From positions 55,364,006-55,428,005 of the forward strand of contig NC_085047.1 in assembly GCF_963662255.1 (NCBI RefSeq): a stretch of 64,000 bases of DNA, written 5' to 3'. Positions 51,101 to 62,379 of this stretch are shown here, piece by piece. Origin of the DNA: Cinclus cinclus (Eukaryota > Chordata > Aves > Passeriformes > Cinclidae). Both the position numbers and the translations under genes were made by a program. The notes under the pieces were generated by a model. It saw only the letters and a list, made by a program, of their open reading frames with translations. It had not been told where the DNA came from and searched no databases. Positions within the stretch are counted from its first letter, which is position 1. The number at the start of each line of letters is the position of its first letter.

Positions 51101-51233
51101 ATTGCTTCTGGCTCCAGGTCCTACACATGGCAGCACAAAGTTTCACCCTTCCACTGCAAGATTTCATTTCCTGTGCCAAGCCGGTGACAGATGCCACATC
51201 AAACCTCTACATTCTCCTTTAGAAGCTTTCCTT
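42147..51233. other. Non-coding stretch, no gene recognised
   Basis: Frames include 148 codons (49388-49834, plus, opposed by 107 codons minus at 49487-49810), 122 codons (44284-44652, minus), 115 codons (50840-51187, plus) and 100 codons (42149-42451, minus). None carries a motif I know and each is overlapped or isolated without clear exon borders. 43.0-43.9 kb and 47.3-47.8 kb are strongly AT-rich. A nine-G run occurs near 44827. No transposon was recognised across these 9 kb. Confidence 0.55.
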
Positions 51234-51260
51234 AAATAAATAAATAAATAAATAAATAAA
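51234..51260. repeat. AAAT microsatellite, about 6.75 units
   Basis: Twenty-seven bases of uninterrupted AAAT repeat. It is a simple tetranucleotide microsatellite. It lies after ctttcctt with no recognisable retroposon body before it, so it is not called as an element tail. Confidence 0.9.
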
Positions 51261-54200
51261 GATTTTAAAGTGCCATTTCTAGGAGGTAGGAAGCTACAGA
51301 CTTCTGCTGTCTGGTTTGGTGTGTGTGTGTATTTTTGAAAGGGAGTGAAAAATGTTCTGGTTGGATACAGAGTAACAATATGTAAGCCTGAGGCATCAGA
51401 TGGTCAGAAAGCTGTATTCTGTGCGTGTGCACAGATGTAATTCACTGCAAGGAATATGTGACACCACACAGCAGATCAAAGTAGCAGGCTGGTACTAATT
51501 ACTATGCTCTTAATGACTTCATCCATCAAAACATAACATATTCTATAATTATACAACTCACCCATATGACAACCAAATGCCCAGCCACTCTTTCATAGGA
51601 GATGGTTACACAGCAAAATTCTCTGTTGATTGCAAGCAGAAAACTTCAAAAATAAGTGCACTTTAAGTCATCTGAGAACTCAGAATTGTTTTATTATGTC
51701 CTTTTGTGAGGGGAATGAAAGGTAAAACATTGAGGGTTTGTGAGGAGAGAGGCTGCACACAGATGAGGCAGAGAGGCTCTAGTGGGGTTTGCCATTTTTT
51801 GTGCAGGTCTGGAATGCCCACAGCCTGTGACTTGAACCTCTTAAGGACATGAAGTGGACATTCCTTGGCCTAAGAGAGTTGTGTTTGCCTACTAGGACAG
51901 CTCAGTGGTGTGAGTAGCACCATGCTGCAGCCAGGACAGCTGTCCCACAGGCCAGCTGTGGCCTCAGCATCTTCAGAGGGCACAGTAGTGGGCAAGATGA
52001 AGTCTGTCTAGGACAGATCCCAAAATTCCCCGCAGCTCTGTCAGGGCTTTCCCAGGGTCTGGGCACCATCACTGTTCACACCACCTCCATCTGCACGAGT
52101 GCATCCCATGTCTTGGCTCTTTCCCTCTCTGATATGGTCACGCTTAGCTCATTTACCATCAACAGCCACCCTCGTCCCCAGCAAAACAACACACTCCAGT
52201 GCACACACTTCTCTCCTAGGCAGAGGGCGTGAGATTAAACTCTGCAACAGATCCTGTTCTCACTGCTGCCTGAACTATGAAAAGGTGCTCTGGTGCTAGA
52301 GCAGAGGAACACAGGGCTTGGCCCCTAGTTTTCTGTAGTCTTTACTTCATTCTCTCACGAGATCCAGTCCCTTCATCATTTCTGCCCACACAGTAACACC
52401 CTGCTCTGTAGTGCAGCATAGATGGAGGTAAGTATAGTTCATCCACTCATTATTTGTACAGTGCTGACTTCACCCATTTCCTGTACACACCAAAAAACTG
52501 AGTTTCCCATATTTTCATTTGCTATTTCACCACTGCTTTTCTTTCAGAATTGCTGTGGGGGGTGTTACACACCAGCATAAACAAAAAAACTACAGATAAC
52601 ACAGAATTTATCAGGATGAACAATCTATTTCCAAAGCTAATGAACCATGAAGTTAACATTGTATACATACCCTGCCACAGACACCTGCAAGCCCTGGAGC
52701 TGAGTGCTGGCTGGCTGATGGAGGCTGTGGTGGGTCTGGATGCACCGAGCTCTCCTATCCATCACAACAAAGCAGAAGGTTTGTTCCCACTTTTCAAGCC
52801 TAACTCGCATGTCAGATCCAGCAGGATAATAATCTCCCTAGAGTTCCTTCGCAGAGCTGAATGAGAGAGCACTGAATAGGTGAGCCAGCTACCTCTCCTA
52901 TGGACTAAGCCATGGACTACATGTGCTTGTATGCAAGATATACTGGCACAGGGATGCAATACATCATATTTATTAAATAGCACGAGAAAACAACAGGTAT
53001 AGAAAAAAGTGGTCAGGAGAATACAAGAATGCATCAGATTGGTTCTTATATCTCAGCTCAGCAGAAAATTACTTACCTTCAGTGACCAGGTTTTGTCCCT
53101 AATTTGGGAAATTCAGCTTCTGGGAAGGCATGGCACAGACCAGTCAGGCAAGCTGAACAGATACTCTCCAAGATGCATTAAAAAATCCAGCTGTCTTGCA
53201 GGATACATTAGTTTTCAGCATAATTTATGTCACATACCATCAGGGTCACAGGCACAACATTAGTTCAACAAATTTTATCAATCAATTGCCTACTTTTCCA
53301 ATCCATGGATTTTTACACAGATATTGATGTCTTCGCAGCAACCTTACCCAGACATCTGCACTCCTGATTCAGAGATACAAATTCCTCATCACACAGGAGA
53401 AATCAAATTCCAGGAAAAACAGAAAAAATACATTGTCCTAAAAATGGACAAAATGTACAGTGCTTGCTCCTTTTAGAGTTTCCTAAATCTTCAGAGTATT
53501 TCACAATTTAATTGCTGGCATAAAACTTGCACTTCATAAGTCTAGAACCAAAACTTTGCAGTGTCTTTCTTCTAGCAGTAGATAGTGGGAGTGCTTGTGA
53601 GTGCTTTCTTGCAAGATTAATATAAGAATTCTACTAAATCAATTTTTACATTTTTGCTAAGTGTGACAAGGCCCAATACTCATCTTGGTGGCATTTCTAC
53701 ACTGATGTATGTATGACACAAGACCTTCAGAGTGCTATCACCATGTTTTCCTTTCCTATGTCCGTGTGTCCTCTGGCAGCATTAACTGCAGAGCCTATAG
53801 GAGCTCCTTGACCCCAGCAACCATACCCTGCTTCACTGCCAATTTCCTCTTGTCTCCTGGCTGTCTGGAGCTTCATCAGGATGGTTGCATATCCCAGGCC
53901 TCCTCTCCTCCTTCTGACTGCCAGGTATTTTCTGCGGATGTGGGGCACAGAGGCTGTTGGAGTTCTGTCACCAGAACTTGTAACACCTTGGGCTGGTCTA
54001 TGGAGTCTAAGACCACTGCACAGTTTGCTTATGGCTCTTCTGGTTAAAATACATCAGGCAGGACAGGCATTTCACAGAGATGTGGAAAAGATCTGGTAAT
54101 GAAATAACATCTCAAAAATATTTCTTTCTTTTTTCTGTGTTTATTTTGCCCCCTCCCCAAGCCATGCCCTACGTAGAACAGGGCACTTCTTGAGCCTGGT

Positions 54201-56690
54201 CATTTTCTGTCTGTCAAGTGGCCATTTATTGCCACATGTCAATGCCTGCCTGTAGCAACTTCTCGCTCCTGTACCCACAGATCTTCCTTACTCTGGATTT
54301 CGTCAGAAGTTTAAATGACTGAAGTCAGCATATCTCTCCTCCTACGTACCGTCCTGTTGGTGTCACAGAGAAGATCAATACACACAAGCTCAGGAAGAAC
54401 TGTTTGCACCTAAAGGAGTCAGCATGGTTAACCACAGTGACCTGTTTCTGCACAGGAACAAAGGGCTGCTGTCTCACACCAGGCCACAGCCAGCCCAGCA
54501 AGGTGACACACTGCCATCCCAGACAGCGCAGTCCAGGCAGTGCTGCCTCTGAAAGGAAGGACAAAAGTTGCACTTGCAGTGTATGGAGGCCCCTGGCACC
54601 TGAGGAGACACTGCCAGGTGCCACCAGCTTCCTCCTGCTTAACTGCAGGTCTGAAGCCTCTGAGAAGACTGCATCACTTGCTGTTGTCTGACATGAGGAA
54701 TTGGATTTTTCCTAGGCTTATCCTGCACTTTGACTCTTTTTGCAGTCTGCGCCTCAGCAGTAGCAAGCAGAACAGGGGAGGATTGGTGGGGTGTCTTCTG
54801 CCTGTGCCAACTCACTAGAGCTATGTGCTCCCTCTGATGGTTTGCATCAGACCAGCACAGCCAGGGGTCCACTGCTATGTGGCTTTTCACATGAAAGGAG
54901 ATGGCTAAGGTAAAGATCTCCATCAGTGAGTGGTTTATATTTCATATTCTGCCATGGGGCTGGTTTTAACACTCCCTAAGGCCTTGTACACTGTTGAAAA
55001 TGATATTGCACTGCCACTGCTTTCGCTGACCCTGGCAACAGTCTGGACACAAACTACATTCTGCACCTCCCCAGACATAGTCTTTGTCAAAGCTTTGCAG
55101 GTTGTTCAGCTCCCCCAGCATGTTCCTCTTGTCTCTGCCAATTGCTCATCTATGTCCTGCCTTTACCTCAACCAGCGCTCACTGGGATCGTTTACATCTA
55201 TTCTCATTTTTCTAATGAATAAATGAGCAGAAAGAGGTAAGTGTTCACAGAATATCCCTCTAGCTAAATATTCATTATTGCTTCCATTCAGGAAAACCCA
55301 ATTTACCCTGGGAGTTTTTCACAGCTTGCTTTGGAGGGGTTTGGGTTTGTTTGTTTCATAAATCATTAATCCAAGCTATCTATCATTTCCCAAGCTATTA
55401 ATACAATCTTTTGTCTCTAAGGAAAGCAGCAGACAGTTCCTCCAGAGACTACTGCCCTCCACTGTGTTTTTGTATCTGAAAAAAATAAAGGAGGAAAAGA
55501 GTTTCAAAGAAGAGACTGCTACTGGGAAAGCACCAAGATAAAATAAGGAGGACCAAGGACAACTGGAAAGAATTACCTCATCCTGCATCCTGCACATGTC
55601 ATCACTCTCCACACCTCAGCTCTTGTTACCTGCTCCCCACCAACCTTTCCCTCTTGCTCCCAGCACTGGTGACTGCCTCCATTTCTCTGGCATGGAACCC
55701 ACTTGCACTCAACCTTTTTATATTTTTCCTAAATCAACCAACAAGGCTTCCTCTGAAGTGCCCATGAGGACACACAGTGTTAAGGACATTTGTCAGTTCC
55801 CAATGTGCCCACAAAAACTTTCTGCTCAGGTTCATAGGGAGTAAGCAGTCAGAAGAGTATAGAAATGGTGAAGTAAGCTGGAAATCCATGAACTGGACTA
55901 GGAGGGTGAAAGATGACTCATTAGTCAAGCTGGATATAGCTCTCTTTGCTTTTCAAAAAGGAGATTAGTGGGAGTACTCTCAACACTTTCAGTCAGTCTT
56001 AAAGAAGGGCATCATGACATTACATCAGCCACAAGTTTACTTTATTTTCATTATCACTACCCGAAGAATAGTTAATCACACACGAGAAGACTGTGTCAGA
56101 GAGAAATCATCTTCTATAAAAAGCCAGTTTCATAATAGGTGACTGTATTATCTTTCCTGGCTTTGGGAGATGATGAAAAGGAGACTCATCACCAGCCACA
56201 TTGTCTCCAGCATGATAGGTCAATGTACAGGTGGTATTTCACTCCACTTAGGAGAAAATTCATATTCCTCTCTAACAGAGAAGGACATGAAAGAACTTTG
56301 GAGGAAGTTCATGGAATGCCAGGCAATGATGTCATAGCAAAAGGGAGGGACATTTTTAAGACTAAAAACAATAGAACTCAAGAATCAGAAAACACTTAGC
56401 AATCTGCCTTGCCTCCACCTTGGAAGCTCTTGTTCTTGGTCCACAGGCCATTCCTTCTTTCCTTGCCTTCATACCACAGTGGCATCTCCTCTCTGTCCTC
56501 TCCCAAGAAGACACAAAGCCCCATTGGATTGTGCAGGACTGGAAGGAAGTATGTGATCTGTAACTAGTGCTCCCTGTTTTCAAAAGTTCAAAGGACATTT
56601 TAAGGACCTTAGTGGGTGTCCTGCACTTTAGAAAATAGTTCTTTTCAGAGTAATTAAAACAGGAAATTGTATCATCCAATGGACCTGGAC
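51261..56690. other. Non-coding stretch, no gene recognised
   Basis: The longest frames are 112 codons (53709-54047, plus), 105 codons (56362-56679, minus), 104 codons (52550-52864, plus), 99 codons (54325-54624, minus) and 98 codons (54930-55226, plus). Several overlap on opposite strands and none is recognised. 53.7-54.9 kb is moderately GC-richer. A GT run (about five units) lies near 51320. No transposon or RNA gene was noticed. Confidence 0.55.
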
Positions 56691-56836
56691 CGGAGGCTAA
56701 GAATCAGCAGACCTGAACTTCACAATTAGTTCACTAATTACCAAGCATCAACTCTGGAGCCCAATTTCTTTGTCTAAAAATTGTGACTCATGACTTTATG
56801 TGTTCAAAATGCTTTGAGTGCTGTTAATAAAAGGTG
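56691..56836 (+). mobile_element. MIR/CORE-type SINE remnant (sense)
   Basis: Several blocks follow the MIR order: ggaggctaagaatcagcagacctgaac near 56692 resembles the MIR gggactgggagtcaggagacctgggt block, a degraded cagtttccccatctgtaaaatgg block lies near 56762-56785, and aaaatgctttgagtgctg near 56807 resembles the conserved tail. Heavily diverged, as expected of an ancient inactive SINE. Identification is by remembered consensus and borders are approximate. Confidence 0.45.
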
Positions 56837-56878
56837 ACATTAGGGAAACATTTGCTGCTCTTACATCCAAATCCATTT

Positions 56879-56898
56879 CCCGCCCCCCCTCCCCCCCC
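56879..56898 (-). repeat. C-rich tract, G-quadruplex candidate on the minus strand
   Basis: The plus strand reads three C, G, seven C, T, eight C. The minus strand therefore has G8-A-G7-C-G3, which meets the usual four-runs-of-three-G rule with short loops. It directly follows the MIR remnant. It may simply be a slippage-prone homopolymer. Confidence 0.65.
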
Positions 56899-57032
56899 AG
56901 CATTTCTTTCAAATTAACACATTTTCTAGACTTCATTGAGTAACACTTAGGAGTGGATTAGTAGGGAAGTTGACAAGAAAAAAGCAGAGAACCTACTGCC
57001 ACAAAACGCAGCAGGAGAAAAGAGGGTATTTG

Positions 57033-57058
57033 CTCTTTTTTTCTTTTTTTTTCTTCCT
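57033..57058. repeat. Pyrimidine tract, 26 bases
   Basis: Twenty-six consecutive C or T bases, mostly T. It could serve as a splice-acceptor pyrimidine tract, but no AG with a recognisable exon follows closely. Confidence 0.8.
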
Positions 57059-57288
57059 GACTCAATTACTTATGGATAAATGTGGGGTGGTGTGCAGGGA
57101 ATCTGAGGAGAGAAAAAGTCATCATGAAATGACAATACTCCTGAACAGGAATACCATTGTGGTATTTTATTTAATCAAAGCTGTAGGCAAATGCAGATTC
57201 AGAAAAAATAGGAATCACAGAGACTTTATTTCGTTTTGAAAATTTTAAAACCCTTGCTGGCAAATAAGTTTGGAGGCTGGGTTGGTTG

Positions 57289-57304
57289 TTTTTTTTTTTT
57301 TTTT
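57289..57304. repeat. Poly-T tract (16 T)
   Basis: Sixteen uninterrupted T after ggttggttg. It may be the antisense A-tail of a retroposed sequence on the minus strand, but no element body is recognisable next to it. Confidence 0.85.
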
Positions 57305-58020
57305 CCATTTGCAGTTTTTCTTTTAAGTATTAACTTGGTCTCACAATCAGTAGCATGGTAAAAATTATCACTGAAGGATCTAAGTTCTGGCTTCTTAGGT
57401 TTTATGAGGATAATGCCTAAATGAGGAGCTGTGTGCTGTGACGAATGCCTCGTGCATACCAGCTGACTTAGAAAAGGTGACTTGGAATTTTTCAAGTTCA
57501 GTATTTTTACTCTTTTTACAGTTCTCTGTTCTAATCTCCTCCACCTCTGCATATTTCCTGTTTCCTCATCCTGTAATAGTTATGTACAGTCAAACGGTGG
57601 ATCAAACAACTTTTGAGCTGTTGTTGTCAAGTTTCATTAACATTTCTCAGATCATTTCCTGTTTTGATACTGATACCCCAACGAAGTTTGCACAAATGAG
57701 CAATGTGGATGATCAATACCTCCCCTGAACTGCTGGCAGATCATTCTCTTCATAGAGCATCATTCATTCACAAACCTATTAAAATGCTGGTGCTGCAGCC
57801 ATAAATTTAGTAGACATTGAAGGAAGTATGTCCCCCACCAATAGCATTCAGCCAGCTTTGAAAGAGATGTAATAAACTTTAAATATATAAATATAGCAAG
57901 GCTGAACATGGACCCAGGCCAGGCAATAGCAAAGGAAGTTGCACGTGCCTGAAAACACAGGGGAGGTTTATGTTGGTAGAAAGATGTGTGTCATCCTGGT
58001 ATAGGCATGATGTCTCTCAC

Positions 58021-58046
58021 AAAAAAAAAAAAAAGAAAAAAGAAAA
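58021..58046. repeat. A-rich purine tract, 26 bases
   Basis: Fourteen A, then G, six A, G and four A. It begins right after tctctcac. It could be a decayed poly-A tail, but no known element lies upstream. Confidence 0.85.
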
Positions 58047-61000
58047 TATAAGCCATTTTGTCTGTGCAGGCTGCAGCACCTCAATACCAAGTCCCACTTC
58101 TGAAGTTTCACTTCCAGTAGTGCTCTGTCCCAAAGAGCACTGGAAATGGGCACTAATAAATTTAAGAGAAGAAATGAAGTTTCCATTGACTTCAAAGCCA
58201 CAACTGCAACAAGCCTTTTGCTTGCAAACATCGAGGTCTACTAGCACAATACTTGGCATGCAGGATGCCCCAGTCTGTGGGCATGCAATGCTATAGTAAA
58301 ACTGATTGACTAAGTCCACACCAAGCAGTGACTTTATGGAAGTTTTTACATTGCTGTCCCATATAATCCCCCTGCAAAATACAGCAATATTTTGCTACTG
58401 AAATAAAAAATATGTGTGTCTGTAGGAAGAAACAAATCTAGTGCTCTTTGTTAGCCAGCAATATTAAAAGCAGCGGACACATCAAGGCACATTCAGAATA
58501 TGTCAGACAGTGACTGAAAGCAGTAGGGAAAAAAGCCTGTGCTCTCCCACATCAAGCTTCAACAGGGTTTGAGGGAGGGGAGTGGAACATTTAATGGTTT
58601 GAGGATTAAAAAGAAGCCAAATCACAAGAGAAAGCCATTTCAGATGCAGTATGTTTGTGTTTCTAACCAAAAGTCTGTGTTAAAAAAAAGAACACAGAAG
58701 TGTGTTTTTCACAATTTTCTCTTTGGTGTTTTGCTAAGTCTCTTACTTCACAGGATGTTCTATTGTCTTCACTGCCACGATGCACAGAAATACCCTGCAA
58801 GCCACTCTGGGCTCTGATACAGCATCTGGGGACATGAAAGAAGTGCTTTGCTTTTAATACCAACAGACTGAAAATCAATATTTCAGAGCTTTGCCACCCA
58901 CACCTGGCAGGCAACCTTCCCAGTTCAATGAGATTTAAATGTTAAGGAGAAAAGCCAGTAAGTCCACTGCATCCAACCGCAGGTTGGTGTTTGTCGGACT
59001 CCTAAAATCTGCTTCCTAAAGAAATCCCAAGATTCAGCTTGTAATTTTGCTCTCTTTTTGGTGCTTTCTATGAACCTGGGGAGGGTGGAAAGAGGATCAC
59101 TGACTTTTCAGGCTTTTATTTACCCTGCTGGAGCCAATCTGTTTTACAAAAAATATTCACAGCCAGGGTTACTGTGCAGTCATTTCCAGGACTTCAAGAA
59201 AAAGCAGCAAAGCTTTTTTGGAAAACTCAGCACAGACCTGGGGCTCCACCAAGATACGTAGCAAGCATGTCTTTCCTCCAGCAACCTGAAACGAAAGCAC
59301 AGCAACAGAGAAATCATCATAGAAATCAAGATCCCTTTGTTCTTCATAACTTAATATGACCTGGATTTCCCCATTCCCCAAGAAGCAAGGTCCTGAAGCA
59401 GTGGTAGGTAGGAATGGGAAAAAGTTGATGTGCAAAGTTGTGGGACTACACTGCAAGAGAAAGAGCAGACTTAGGGTGCCTTACCTCCATCAAGACCTAT
59501 GGCCACCATCTGTCTGCACATCTGTAGCAAAGAGCAGCTTAGGTCAAAGTGGGCATTTCCATCTGGGTAGCTTTGGGAAGGTAAGAGCAGGAAACTCTGC
59601 TCATACAAGGGTCCCTCTGGGGGACAAAAAACAAAAGGCCCTTGTGAAGAATAATTTCAACCACCTCTTGTAGTTCCAAATCTACCTCCATGGACACGTC
59701 CTTCCCGCTACCCAATGGCCCATGGATTAGCTGGGGTGAATCCTGCCCAGAGCTTCTCCAGGGTGCAGGACCCTGAAAGGGCCAGGCTGGGCAGCCCAAG
59801 AGGAAGTTCAGGAACCCCTTGGCTTCTTGGAGACACCAGGATGAGAATGAGATGGGGCAGGGGCTTCTGGAAATCCTATGTCTGAGACCTAACTCAGACC
59901 TCTGCACTAACAGCAGAAGTCACCATACCTCAGTTTCACTGTGGAAAGGAGCCAGCCTGACTGGAAGAGCAAATTCTGGAGAAGACCACCTGTCACCACC
60001 TAGACCCACACGTTACCAGCATGCAAATGTGCTTCTCCTCATGCAAATTTGTTCCGGAGCACGCTCTCTCATGAGCATCCCCACCAGTCCACTGACCCTG
60101 ATTTCCACTCCCCCTCCAAGTATTAAAGCTTTCTTAGCTCATGGCAGGTCTTTTTCCAGAAGCCACCTGGCTCAACAAGTTCCTGCAGCCACAGAGCCAT
60201 CCCTCACCTGCAGGAGACCCCATGGCAGACTGGGGTGTGCAAATCTCTCCTTCCCCAGCATTTGAACCCAGTGTAGGGTTTGCCTCAGCTTTCAAAGGCC
60301 TGTGATGCTCAGTGTTTTGCAGATGACTGATGGTGTGTCCCCCAGAAGAGCTGTTGGACTTGCTGTTTGCCCTTTCTCCCTTGGCCATGCCTGTGTACAC
60401 TACACCACACTCCAGTTTGGAACACTGAAGGTACAACAAATCTCTCAAAGAAAGGTGAAATGAGCCAAAGTGCCAAAATAAGAACTCTGTGTGAGCGTGG
60501 TTGCACCCAACTTTGAGGTTTGGCAAGGAGGGGTTAAAGGTATGGGAGGAGGTTTGTCTATGTCATAAAATGTCAGTAAGCTTTTTATACAACCACCAGA
60601 AAAAAGTCTTTTTGGGTTATTTTTTTTTTTACACCTACAGAGTCTTATACGTTGTCTTTTAGATGCCCCAAAAATTCCCCTTAGCACTTTTATCATTCAG
60701 CATCACTCCAGAGTTTAGTCAGCCAAACCATACCCTTTCCCAGTGTTAGATAAATTGCATCTTGAAAACATCACTGACACTAATATCACATCGTCCTAAA
60801 GCTGAGCCACATGTGAAATCTCTATCCTGTTTTTCTACAGAGATGAGTAAGATTTTCCTGTATAATTAATATATAATATCTTTCTGTGCATTTGTGTAAA
60901 TATATAGAGCAAAGATACCACTGCGAAGATAACAATTTGCCAAAACACTTTTTGCATTCTTTCAAATGTGGTTGTTTTACTTGTAGTTTACTGCATTTTA

Positions 61001-61709
61001 GTCATGTTTTGACATTTGAAGAATTTTCACTGAAAACAGACCTTGTACCAATAACAGAACCAAAAACTTGTAGTAATAAAAAGCATTAGTGAACAACCGA
61101 TGCACTATTTATTGCATGTGTTTATTATGTATTAATGGAATAGAGTATTTAAGTAAAATTCTAGTATTTCTAGTGTCGAATTAATGAGGCTAAAATACAT
61201 TATTTAAGTAACTTGCAGATATTTAACAGTGATAATAATTACCACTGATACATATTTTTGTACAGATTTTGCCATTTTAGACTTATCACCTTCTTAAAGA
61301 CAAGACATCTACTTCTCTAAGTCCTTTGTAATGTGAGGACGGCTGCAAATTCTCTAATAACACAAAGATGAAAAACAATTTGCAAAAACAAAAGAAAACT
61401 AAGTCCTGATTGAAAGAAGCCCATTATAGTCAGAACTGAAAAGAAGTGGGAATTTTGCCAGCTTGAGGTTCAATCCTTATTTAATAATTCAGCCCAAGCA
61501 GATCAAAATATTCAATTTATCAAGGGATTTTTAACAAAATAACAGTTTCTTTATGATAAGCTGGGATATGGGGACTTATGAAGCAGCATGCTCTTGACAA
61601 AGAAAAAAAAAAACAACAAGAAAAAATTAATGAGTCACTGATTTGTGAGCAAAAAACAGGATGCATGGAAAGACCAGACTATGCCTAAAATATGGACAAC
61701 CAGCCCTAC

Positions 61710-62225
61710 CTACACTTGTTGAGTTTGGAAAGGAGGCATTTTTTCAAATGCATTGATTTTTAGTGGGAGGCTTTTCCTGTTAGTTTTCCTTGGACTGTCC
61801 CAGAAATGTGATACTTCTGATCTTTTGCAGGGGTAGGAGTGGTTTTTATGCACCATCTGAAGCACTAGAGCACGGAAGGTGACAGCGTTACAGGGAGGCT
61901 GTTGGCTGCTTGACATGACCAAGCCATGTTTATACAGAAAAATGTTAATTTGTCTCCTCTTCTCTGAGCACGCTGAGCACAGGTTTTCCTCCTCTTCCTT
62001 CCCCCTTTTAGCCACCCTTGTGCCTCCCAGCTTGAAGTTGTCATATTCAAAACAAGGCTGCTTGCAATCGCAGCTGCATCTGCAGTAACCGTGACACCTG
62101 CTCCCAGCAGTGCTAGCTCTTCGCCTTCTGTCCTTTGGGTGGCCTTCTGTAAAGCTGTACAGCTCCAGCTTATATTCATCAGTAATATATTTATATTTAC
62201 TAATTGTAGGGCACATTAGTGGCAC
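61710..62225 (-). other. Longest open frame, 171 codons, cysteine-rich near the N-terminus (doubtful)
   Basis: Function unknown and coding status doubtful. Visible features: a basic run RRRRAS at residues 33-38, a cysteine cluster with six Cys in residues 44-58 (C44, C48, C50, C52, C54, C58), a charged KRGKEEEE stretch near 75-82, and a Cys pair CSAC soon after. There is no signal peptide or membrane segment, and the spacing fits no zinc-finger, EGF or knottin family I know. Other-frame open segments overlap it (61865-62179 minus, 61879-62088 plus). From base composition, a frame this long would be mildly unusual but not rare in 64 kb. It could be chance, part of a non-coding RNA, or a lineage-specific exon. 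Confidence 0.15.
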
Positions 62226-62379
62226 AGTTAACTAAGCACAGCTTTCTTCTTTGCTCTAAAATCTGAGCAATTACAGCAAGGAAAACAATTCAGCAACATA
62301 TCATTGCCTTGGTCCTTACCCTCTGTTCCCACCTTTAGAGGATTCTTTTAATTTCTGAACAGACTCAGGCCACAAAACC

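Larger units (their letters stand above)
56837..62379. other. Non-coding stretch with homopolymer tracts and overlapping chance frames
   Basis: Apart from the frame at 61710-62225, listed separately, it holds frames of 148 codons (59819-60265, plus), 130 codons (60134-60526, minus), 122 codons (59539-59907, minus) and 108 codons (57226-57552 minus, 57970-58296 plus). They overlap heavily in 59.3-60.7 kb, where GC is higher and stops are sparse on both strands. No known motif is seen. 60.84-61.30 kb is very AT-rich. Two homopolymer tracts, a C-rich tract and a pyrimidine tract are listed separately. Confidence 0.55.

Noticed and set aside
52394..52427. 34-base piece between a good acceptor (cccacacag) and a strong donor (gaggtaagt)
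   Set aside because: Too short, with stops in two of three frames and no partner exon. Splice-like word pairs occur by chance at this size.
59819..60265. 148-codon plus-strand open frame overlapping 122- and 130-codon minus frames
   Set aside because: The region is GC-richer and open on both strands, as expected from few stop codons rather than selection on one frame.
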